Source: CBFFRJ01 sp051486985 | Lineage (GTDB): Bacteria; Pseudomonadota; Gammaproteobacteria; Enterobacterales; Enterobacteriaceae | DNA length: 64,000 nucleotides | Reading direction: 5' to 3' | Assembly (NCBI RefSeq): GCF_051486985.1 | Contig: NZ_JAHVDV010000006.1 | Span: 62,001-126,000 of the forward strand | In this document: positions 16,956-25,300 of the stretch, one piece after another | Position numbering within the stretch: position 1 is the first letter of the stretch | How the letters are laid out: every line of letters starts with the position of its first letter | The notes under the pieces: model-generated | What the model was told of the DNA's origin: nothing | Seen by the model: only the letters and a program-made list of their open reading frames with translations | The model's database searches: none | Position numbers and translations under genes: made by a program

Positions 16956-16989
16956 TCGATTTAAAACGCCAGGTCGTTACAGCGGAAAA

Positions 16990-18396
16990 TTAATCCAGCC
17001 ATTCCGTGTGGAATACGCCATCTTTATCAGTACGCTTGTAGGTGTGCGCACCGAAATAGTCACGCTGTGCCTGAATCAGGTTGGCTGGCAGTACCGCAGC
17101 ACGGTAGCTGTCATAGTAGGCCACTGCAGCGCCGAAAGTCGGAACCGGAATGCCGTTCTGTACAGCGTAAGCCACGACATCACGCAGCGCCTGCTGGTAC
17201 TCGTCAGCGATCTGCTTGAAGTAAGGCGCCAGCAGCAGGTTAGCAATAGCTGGAGTCTGCGCGTATGCATCGGTAATTTTCTGCAGGAACTGGGCGCGGA
17301 TAATACAACCGGCGCGGAAGATCTTCGCGATTTCACCGTAGTTCAGATCCCAGTTGTTTTCGTCAGAGGCGGCACGCAGCTGCGAGAAGCCCTGTGCGTA
17401 AGAGACGATTTTACCCAGGTAGAGTGCACGACGGACTTTCTCAACAAACTCAGCTTTGTCACCAGCAGGTTTAGCCTGCGGGCCAGTCAGCACCTTAGAG
17501 GCCGCGACACGCTGCTCTTTCAGAGAGGAGATGTAGCGAGCGAAGACGGATTCCGTTATCAGGGAGAGCGGTTCACCGAGATCCAGGGAGCTCTGGCTGG
17601 TCCATTTACCGGTGCCTTTGTTCGCCGCTTCATCCAGAATCACATCAACCAGGTATTTACCCTCTTCATCTTTTTTAGTGAAGATGTCTTTGGTGATATC
17701 AATCAGGTAGCTGCTCAGCTCACCTTTATTCCACTCGCTGAAGGTTTCCGCCAGCTCTTCATTGGTCAGGTTCAGACCGCCTTTGAGCAGGGAGTAAGCT
17801 TCGGCGATCAACTGCATGTCACCGTACTCAATCCCGTTATGAACCATTTTCACGTAGTGACCCGCACCGTCAGCGCCGATATAGGTTACGCAGGGTTCGC
17901 CATCTTCTGCAATCGCAGCAATTTTAGTCAGGATCGGAGCGACCAGCTCGTAGGCTTCTTTCTGACCGCCAGGCATGATTGATGGGCCTTTCAGTGCCCC
18001 CTCTTCACCGCCGGAAACGCCGGTACCGATGAAGTTAAAGCCTTCAGCAGAGAGTTCACGGTTACGACGAATAGTGTCCTGGAAGAAGGTGTTACCACCA
18101 TCAATGATGATGTCGCCTTTATCAAGATACGGCTTCAGAGAATCGATCGCCGCATCGGTGCCTGCACCTGCTTTAACCATTAACAGGATGCGGCGAGGTG
18201 TTTCGAGGGATTCAACAAACTCCTGAACGGTAAAGAAAGGAACCAGTTTCTTGCCAGGGTTTTCAGCAATAACTTCTTCGGTTTTATCGCGGGAGCGGTT
18301 GAAAACGGAAACGGTATAGCCACGACTTTCAATGTTAAGCGCCAGGTTGCGCCCCATCACTGCCATACCAACAACGCCGATTTGTTGCTTGGACAT
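16990..18396 (-). CDS. gnd: 6-phosphogluconate dehydrogenase, decarboxylating
   Basis: Oxidative pentose phosphate enzyme: 6-phosphogluconate plus NADP+ gives ribulose 5-phosphate and CO2. The 468-residue product starts MSKQQIGVVGMAVMGRNLA, containing the NADP-binding GVVGMAVMG. The substrate signature FIGTGVSGGEEGA, the catalytic lysine region GHYVKMVHNGIEYGDM and a C-terminal tail ending FHTEWLD are all present. The ATG follows CAGGAGTATGTA. It is the usual border gene of the enterobacterial O-antigen locus, separated from the last O-antigen gene by 191 bp that must hold its promoter; TTGAGT near 18456-18461 (minus strand) is a possible -35. Confidence 0.97.
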   Translation of the reverse strand: MSKQQIGVVGMAVMGRNLALNIESRGYTVSVFNRSRDKTEEVIAENPGKKLVPFFTVQEFVESLETPRRILLMVKAGAGTDAAIDSLKPYLDKGDIIIDGGNTFFQDTIRRNRELSAEGFNFIGTGVSGGEEGALKGPSIMPGGQKEAYELVAPILTKIAAIAEDGEPCVTYIGADGAGHYVKMVHNGIEYGDMQLIAEAYSLLKGGLNLTNEELAETFSEWNKGELSSYLIDITKDIFTKKDEEGKYLVDVILDEAANKGTGKWTSQSSLDLGEPLSLITESVFARYISSLKEQRVAASKVLTGPQAKPAGDKAEFVEKVRRALYLGKIVSYAQGFSQLRAASDENNWDLNYGEIAKIFRAGCIIRAQFLQKITDAYAQTPAIANLLLAPYFKQIADEYQQALRDVVAYAVQNGIPVPTFGAAVAYYDSYRAAVLPANLIQAQRDYFGAHTYKRTDKDGVFHTEWLD

Positions 18397-18587
18397 TACA
18401 TACTCCTGTCAGGTGTGATCGCCCGGACTGAAACAGATGGCCGGGTATAAGTATCAGGAATGTTAACTCAATACTGTCCGCCAGCGATAGTCATAGCTGC
18501 TCGCCGAAAGAGCAGTTCGTACAGATTACGCAGATTTAGATAAAAGACGTAAGGCACACTGGCAGACAAGCGCCAGAAAACAAAACC

Positions 18588-19928
18588 TTATACCCTCCAA
18601 ATTCCGCTCAGTTCATCCACGTAATACGCCGTCGTTTTGGGAGGGACGGCATTATTACTTAATGTGGCGATCCCTATGGTTTGCGCCTCTGTTATTTTTC
18701 TCGCCAGATCCTGTTCACTTCCGGCCTCAAACAAAAGCCCGTTTACGCCATGCGTGATAACGGCTGAAATGCCCGGCATATCCGAACCGATGACCGGACA
18801 TTTTGCCTGTTGGGCCGAATAGATAACTAAAGGCGTATTTTCAAACCAGACTGAGGGAATGATCAGGATATCCAGCTCCTGAAGAATGTCGGTCATCCGG
18901 TTGTTAGGAAAGGTGCCGCAGAAGGTAATGGCTTCATTACCTTTGGTAAGCGCGTCAAGCTCTTCCAGATACTCAGGGAACTCATCACCATTCCCATAAA
19001 TCTTTAAGGTCGCCACGCCCGGCTCAAGATGATTTAACGCTTTTATTAATACGTGACAGCCCTTGTGGGGCGCCAGCGTCCCAATAAAGCCTAATCTCAG
19101 GGGCGAACCGGGTTGCGTTTCTTTCACCGGTACAAGGGTGCTGACAGGCTCACACTCAATGCCGAACGCAGACTCATGCAGGCGATGCGTCTCAACACCA
19201 TAGCGCTGAAAAAGGTCATACATAAATTGGTTTGGCGCCACAATACCCTGCAGACGATTCAGCGCACCCACGGTTGACGCTAAACGAGACGTGACTGCCC
19301 GCACCTCGTTACTCATCGGATACTGAAGCACCTTTGCGCCGCGCGTTATTCTGGCGATTTCGCCAAATACCCGGTCAGGCGTGAGCGAAATAACCTTTGC
19401 TGCAATGCCATGCACCGCGTCATAAGCGAAATGCTTAACGCAGTTTCCGGAAAGCGCATCGGGGCCCTGGCAGGACGTGCCATCTGGCAAACGTAACTGC
19501 GCCGTTGGACAAACCATCCAGAAATCCGTTGGCGTATAAAACTGTGGAATAGCGTTATCGGCCAGCCAGTTAATTAACCCTATTCCCAGGCGATTAAGAT
19601 GGAAATGGTGTACCAGCTCAACCTTAAAATCATCACATATTTTCCGGAGGTAGCGGACTGCCAGTTGATTTTTATAACCCACTTCAATCATGGAATTTTG
19701 CCCGGCCATCGGGACATAGGCGTGATGAAAGCGATAAATATGAATACCTTCATATTCATATTCATCAAAACGTTCATCTTCCGTAAGCACTGCCGTGGAA
19801 GGATAACCGGTAAAAATTCGAACATCATGACCGCGCCGAATCAACTCTCTGGCAACGGATAACGTCAGAACTTCAGTGCCTGCTTTATAATCCGGAAAAA
19901 ATTGATGAACGGTTAATAAAATACGCAT
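18588..19928 (-). CDS. GT4-family glycosyltransferase of the O-antigen cluster (paralogue of the gene at 20964-22304)
   Basis: A 446-residue GT-B-fold glycosyltransferase, group 1 family. The N-terminal acceptor domain begins MRILLTVHQFFPDYKAGTE. The C-terminal nucleotide-sugar domain begins near residue 275 (LGFIGTLAPHKG) and contains the donor motif FENTPLVIY, in which the usual second Glu of the E-x7-E motif is replaced by Ser. After YTPTDFW there are cysteines at 140, 153 and 163, a pattern shared with its paralogue. It is the last gene before gnd and lies 24 bp after the SDR gene. It probably adds one sugar of the O-antigen repeat or a terminal/adaptor residue. The linkage cannot be read from the sequence. 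Confidence 0.8.
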   Translation of the reverse strand: MRILLTVHQFFPDYKAGTEVLTLSVARELIRRGHDVRIFTGYPSTAVLTEDERFDEYEYEGIHIYRFHHAYVPMAGQNSMIEVGYKNQLAVRYLRKICDDFKVELVHHFHLNRLGIGLINWLADNAIPQFYTPTDFWMVCPTAQLRLPDGTSCQGPDALSGNCVKHFAYDAVHGIAAKVISLTPDRVFGEIARITRGAKVLQYPMSNEVRAVTSRLASTVGALNRLQGIVAPNQFMYDLFQRYGVETHRLHESAFGIECEPVSTLVPVKETQPGSPLRLGFIGTLAPHKGCHVLIKALNHLEPGVATLKIYGNGDEFPEYLEELDALTKGNEAITFCGTFPNNRMTDILQELDILIIPSVWFENTPLVIYSAQQAKCPVIGSDMPGISAVITHGVNGLLFEAGSEQDLARKITEAQTIGIATLSNNAVPPKTTAYYVDELSGIWRV

Positions 19929-19952
19929 TACAGATGACTTATTCCCCGCGGC

Positions 19953-20885
19953 TTATTTTTCCAGCGATTTCTTCATCCAGCCTGCGGCACGAGACAGGCC
20001 ATCACGCATGCTGACCTGTGGCTCCCAGCCTAATTCTTGTCTGGCGAGTTGATTACACAGAACGCTGATATCGAGGTCAAAGGTTCGGCCAGGTTTATAC
20101 TGAACGTCGAGTGGTTCAGGAATAATGTCACCGAGCATCGAAATTAACTCATTCAGGCTCGTCCCCTTCCCTGAGCTAATATTGAAGCACTCTTTGTCGC
20201 CGTTATACTCGATGGCTTTGGCAAAGGCATCAGCAACATCGCTGACATGAACATAGTCACGCTGCACGCTGCCATCACCCCAAATTTCAATAGGCTGACC
20301 ACGTAAAGCACGATGCAGGAAAACGCCTACCGCCCCCTGCGCCGTTTCAACTCGCTGTCTTTCACCATAGGGGTTCGCCACGCGTAAGATGACCGGCTTG
20401 ATTCCATGTAATTTATGGAACATATGCAGGTATTTCTCAATCGCCAGCTTGGTAATGCCGTAGGAGACAACGGGTTCGGTCGGATGTTTTTCATCAATAG
20501 GAATATATTGTGGGCTACCGTAGACCGTTCCGCCGGAAGAGATAAAGACTATCCGGGAGACCTTCATTTCCACCATCAAATTCAGCATGGTGATAGTCGG
20601 TACAATGTTCGTCTGAACATCATATACCGGGTCGTCATTCGAGCTTTTCGGCAGCGTGGTGGAAACCAGGTGCACCACCCCTTCCATTCCCTGAATGGCA
20701 TCCCGCAGATCGTGTGTGCTGCTGAAATCGCCGGTTGTCCATTCAACCTTTTCATTTTCTGCAAATACCCGATAGGGGGGAACGCGTGGACGCTCAAAAA
20801 TGCGCAATTCATGACCATCAGCCAGCAGCCGCTCACAAATAGCAGATCCGATAAATCCACCACCGCCAAAAACAACAAGTTTCAT
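19953..20885 (-). CDS. NAD-dependent epimerase/dehydratase (extended SDR) of the O-antigen cluster
   Basis: A 310-residue extended SDR. The NAD-binding motif GGGGFIGSA is at residues 7-15, the serine region is FISSGGTVYG, and the catalytic motif is YGITK. The C-terminus carries the GDGSVQRDYVHVSDVADA substrate segment of nucleotide-sugar 4-epimerases and 4-keto reductases. It is distinct from RmlB/RmlD in the same cluster. Candidates are a UDP-hexose 4-epimerase, or a reductase making another dTDP-6-deoxyhexose (such as 6-deoxytalose) from the Rml intermediate. The sequence alone does not decide. It sits between two paralogous GT4 genes, so it plausibly makes the donor one of them uses. Confidence 0.78.
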   Translation of the reverse strand: MKLVVFGGGGFIGSAICERLLADGHELRIFERPRVPPYRVFAENEKVEWTTGDFSSTHDLRDAIQGMEGVVHLVSTTLPKSSNDDPVYDVQTNIVPTITMLNLMVEMKVSRIVFISSGGTVYGSPQYIPIDEKHPTEPVVSYGITKLAIEKYLHMFHKLHGIKPVILRVANPYGERQRVETAQGAVGVFLHRALRGQPIEIWGDGSVQRDYVHVSDVADAFAKAIEYNGDKECFNISSGKGTSLNELISMLGDIIPEPLDVQYKPGRTFDLDISVLCNQLARQELGWEPQVSMRDGLSRAAGWMKKSLEK

Positions 20886-20963
20886 TTTCCCTCCGGGAGA
20901 TTACAGTGCTTCACCATGAAAACAGATGATCCCGGAAGCCTTTGCAGACTCCCGGGTCTTTTA

Positions 20964-22304
20964 TTAGTCCAGTTGGTAAAGGCTAAATGTTTCTTTCGCC
21001 ATGACTTCCGTGGTACGCAAATACTCTGTCGTCAGAGACAGTTTTCGCAGCAACCCGGGCGTTTGCAATACATAGGCAAGTTTCTCGGCAAGGCTGTCGG
21101 CATCGCCACGTTTGAAACTGTACCCATTCTCCCCTTCGGTTAGAAACTCTGTCATGCCCTCTACGTCTGAAACCAGCACCGGCGTGTGAGTTGCCAGGGA
21201 ATTCAGCAGTACCAAAGGACTGTTTTCATACCAGCGAGACGGAATGACAAAGAGATCAAGATCGCGGAAAACCTCCGCAGTGAGCGATTGCTCGAAAGTG
21301 CCCATAAAGTGTACACCCTCTACGCCCTCGCTCATTTTGTACAGCTCTTCCATATAGCTCAGCGACTGATTGGTCGGGCCATAAATTTTAAGCACCGCGC
21401 TGTTTGCAGGCAGACGTTTAAAGGCCTCAATAATAAGGTCAGTTCCTTTATGAGGCGCAATCTGACCGATATAACCTATTACCGGAATATGGTCGGGACT
21501 GCGTTCAGGTTTTGCCTGGCGGTCAATATCCATACCAAACCACAGTTTGGTCATCGGCACGGTAATGCCGTTACTCTCATAAGCTTTTTTAAGGAAGGCG
21601 GTGGGCGCAACGGCCCCTTTATACCAGGAGTTATAAAGGTAAGCGAGCGTATCCGGTCGCTGAATTAAATCCTCCGCCAGCCCTTTAAGATGACCATTTT
21701 TGAGGATCCCGGCTTTATGGGTTCCGACCAGTCCTTTGGCGATAATTGTCGCCGCGGCGGGCATCGCTGCTTTTTTAAGCCAGCCACTGGCATAACCGTT
21801 TTGTGCGGACTCTTTGAGGTAACAGGCAACGCAGTTCGCTCTCGTCGGGGACGGCCCGGTGCACAAATCCCCATTTGCCGCTTCCAGTTTGTTATTAAAA
21901 CAAAAACCAAAGAAGTCGGTGAACGTCGTATAGGTGGGGATCTTAAGCTTGCCGGTGACTTCAAGCAGCACTGACGTATGGTTTATCAGATGGGTGACAT
22001 GAACAACATCTGGCTTCAGCTCCGTCAGCACCTCTTCCAGCACATCACGCATTTCCGGCTGGTAGTACGTTTCCTTAATTCTCGAATGCGGGATCGCATT
22101 TTTATCAATAGAGACGACCGGAATGTCTTCCCAGGTATAACGAGTAATCAGCTCTGATTGCTTAGGTTCACCCTGAAAAACAGCAGAAACGACAGAGACA
22201 TCGTGCCCCCATGCACGATAGTGCTTTGCGAGGCCCAGCGTATAGGTTTCCGTACCATAAAAATGGTCAGGAAAAAAACAGTGTACAAAAAATACAATTT
22301 TCAT
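20964..22304 (-). CDS. GT4-family glycosyltransferase of the O-antigen cluster
   Basis: A 446-residue GT-B glycosyltransferase, the same length as the enzyme at 18588-19928 and recognisably similar at the start (MKIVFFVHCFFPDHFYGTE) and through the donor domain (IGYIGQIAPHKGTD, then WYENSPLVLLNS). As in the paralogue, the second Glu of E-x7-E is missing, here Asn. Cysteines at 135, 148, 158 and 161 after TFTDFF resemble a metal-binding cluster also seen in WcaC. It starts 11 bp after the stop of the 1264-residue protein, indicating cotranscription. Acceptor and sugar are unknown. Confidence 0.8.
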   Translation of the reverse strand: MKIVFFVHCFFPDHFYGTETYTLGLAKHYRAWGHDVSVVSAVFQGEPKQSELITRYTWEDIPVVSIDKNAIPHSRIKETYYQPEMRDVLEEVLTELKPDVVHVTHLINHTSVLLEVTGKLKIPTYTTFTDFFGFCFNNKLEAANGDLCTGPSPTRANCVACYLKESAQNGYASGWLKKAAMPAAATIIAKGLVGTHKAGILKNGHLKGLAEDLIQRPDTLAYLYNSWYKGAVAPTAFLKKAYESNGITVPMTKLWFGMDIDRQAKPERSPDHIPVIGYIGQIAPHKGTDLIIEAFKRLPANSAVLKIYGPTNQSLSYMEELYKMSEGVEGVHFMGTFEQSLTAEVFRDLDLFVIPSRWYENSPLVLLNSLATHTPVLVSDVEGMTEFLTEGENGYSFKRGDADSLAEKLAYVLQTPGLLRKLSLTTEYLRTTEVMAKETFSLYQLD

Positions 22305-22315
22305 AGTTCGCCGTA

Positions 22316-25300
22316 TTATTTTTTCGTCATTTCAGCGTAAAGGCCAGCATAGGCGCTGATCATTGCCTGCACGGAGAACAGCCCTTCCGCACGCTGCTGA
22401 TGTTCGCGTCCTAATGATGCACGCAACTCATCGTTTTCCAGGACTTCAACCGCAATTTCAGCCAATTTACTGGCATCACCCGCTGGTGCAAGCATCGCTT
22501 TTGAATTAACGATTTCGCTGATAGCCCCCACGTCATAACCGATTACCGGTACGCGCATATTCATGGCAAACGGACTGACCTGCCCGAAGCTCTCTTTCCA
22601 CACCGGGGCAATGAAGAGCGACATACGGCGGTAGTAATCCGGCAGGGTGTCGTAATCGACATAGCCTGTGAATTCGAACTGCGACTCGACTCCAGCCTTT
22701 TTCACGGCTTGCTGGAAGGGGCTCAACAAGCTTCCGCCGCCAACAATCAGTATTTTGGTTTGCGGGCGTTTAAGCGCTATCGCAATAAAGGGCTCAATGG
22801 CGTGTTCGTTTAATTTATCGCACTCGAGGCGATAGACCATCCCGACACAATCGCCCGGTACCGCTTCACTGTCATCCCGCATGAAGTGGGAGAAGTCAGA
22901 GCCAGGGTAGATGGTGACGTGGGAATCGTCAGGTCGACCAAAGACATGACGGACATAATCACTCACGTAGACATAACGCTTCACCGCCGGAGACATGTGC
23001 GGGGCGATTGGCGTATTCACGTTTTCAACGACCGGTATATCCAGCACTCTTGCCGCTTCGATCGCCTGAGCATACCAGGGTTCATCCACGTCGCCCCAGT
23101 AATGCACATGGACGAAGTCAGGTTGTGTCCGCTTGAAGTAGTTAATAAACGGCGTGATGTCGTTGCAATCACGCTGCTCTTCAATACTCATACCAATATA
23201 GGCAGGCGGATTAGGCGCATAGCTGGTTAAAACAAACTGTTCATAGTCATGGCCCAGGTATTCAACTAAATCCACCACCAGACGCGAGGAGCCGCCGGTC
23301 ATAAAGTTGGCAATGACGTGAGAAATTTTAGGCGCGCCAGGTTTGGTAACCGGCATTTTAATACGATAACCGCTTGAAACTTCAGCTACCGTGGTCGTGG
23401 TCTCAGCGCTTTCCACCTTCGCAACCGGCGCCGGCCGACGCGAGAAACGGGAACGCAACCACTGGGTCATTGGCTGCATGGTGCGGCGTAATGCGCGTGG
23501 CGTGGCGAGCGAGGCGCCCAGGTAGCCCATATGCAGCACTTTACGCGCCCCCCAGGGCTGATAGAGCATGACGTTACGCAGGCGCATCAGTCGGGTTTGC
23601 ATAATGGCATTGAGTTGATGAATATTTGCAGCCTGCTCGGCAATGGCCTGATCTTTGAGCTGCAAGGTATTCATCAGTTCAGTAACCGTGGAGTTTAGAT
23701 CCGCAATAGTGGTGCTCAGATCAACAACGGTGCTGTTCAGATCGGCATTGGTATTATTGAGATCCTCGACCGTAGTACTCATCTCCATGACGGTACTGTT
23801 CAGATCGGTATTGGTGTTATTAAGACCTTCGATCATCGCGCTCAAATCAGCAACGGTATTATTTAAATCCGTCACCGTGGTGTTCATTCCCGTAAGCGTC
23901 GTATTTTGCTCGGTAATAACAGATTGCAGTGAATCGATAGTGGTGTCTTTCACCGCCAGAACGTGCTTAAGCGCCTGATACTCTTCCTGCTGCTTACGCA
24001 ATACGTTAGTCTCTTCAACGGCTTTTTCCAGGGACTGCGCGTACTGACCAAGGGAGGCCAACTGGACGTTAAGCACGCTATTTAACGCGCCTTTGGAAGC
24101 CGCCTGAGCATGTGGGCTACGGCTTACCTGCAACCACCACCAGGGTTTATCTTTAAAGCTGTCGATGTTCACCAGCGCATAAGCGCAGTTACTTGCAAAG
24201 TCGAGGACCGTCGAAAGCTCCGGCAGACCGAATTCGACCGGATCGCTTAAATCACCGAGACTCTTTTTCCAGTCGGTGCTTAGCGCTCTGTGAGCAAAGG
24301 CGATGCCTTCAGCCCAGGATTTGGTGGCAGCCTCAACCTCACCTGCATTCAGATTCAAAATCCCCAGATAGAGATAGGACTCCACCACCCGGTTCGCCAG
24401 TAACGGGCTAAATTGCAGCGGATCGGTCGCCACACACTGCTCGAATGAGGCTTTCGCTTTTTGATGCAGGCCGGCTTTGAGCCATAACCGCGCCATGACG
24501 AAATGTAACGAGACCATCCAACGGATTGCGTGCGGTGTGCTGGGGTTGCTGGCGATATAACTATCAACACGCTCAGAGAACGCCGTCAACCTGTCGAGAT
24601 CGGTGCCTTTTTTCTCCCCAAGGAGCTGATAGCCCTGAACGCAGAGTGCCGCGCCCGCGTCGGCGCTATTGTCTTTATTAGAAACGTAAACCTGTTCAGC
24701 CATCTGCGTCAGCAGCGCTTTATTTTTCTGTCGCCAGCCAATATCAACAATGCCCCGCACTAACCACGGATTTTTATAATCTCTGGCGAAGGCGGTCACA
24801 TTCCAGTCAGGGTCCTGATAGGTTTTGTGCTGCGTTTCCTGGTAAGGGACATCCTGCGCGGCTAACGGCGACTTCATGCCCACCGCCAGCCACCACTCTG
24901 ATGGCGGCGCGTCAGATTCGCTGATGTTGGTATCAATACTGTAAATCTCGCGTCTGGCTGGCACCCACTCTTTGCTTCCCGCCGTTTTCTTATAATGGGT
25001 GGCGGACTGCACGGTGATATTTTCGATATCAAAATGGGCGTTTATCTGACTGCGAATTTTATCAAGCGTGTAAACGTGTAAATGGAACGGATTCGGATCT
25101 TCTCCCGTTTCGTCGCTCCAGTCATTCGGCACGCTAACAATAATACGGCCCGCAGGCGTCAGGATACGCTGGAATTCTTTAAGCACGCCCTGCGGATCAG
25201 GGATGTGCTCCAGGGTTTCAAAGGAGATAACCACATCGACAGAGTTGTCAGCAAAACCATATAACGCTTCCGGGAGCATACCGGCTTCAAAGCGCAGATT

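Larger units (their letters stand above)
16437..16989. other. ugd-gnd intergenic region; AT-rich, no convincing gene
   Basis: These 553 bp contain the ugd promoter region and the gnd terminator. The middle part (about 16540-16920) is noticeably AT-rich. A GTG-started frame at 16628-16918 (96 codons) has no ribosome-binding site, no recognisable domain and poor codon character, so it is not called. Confidence 0.5.
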
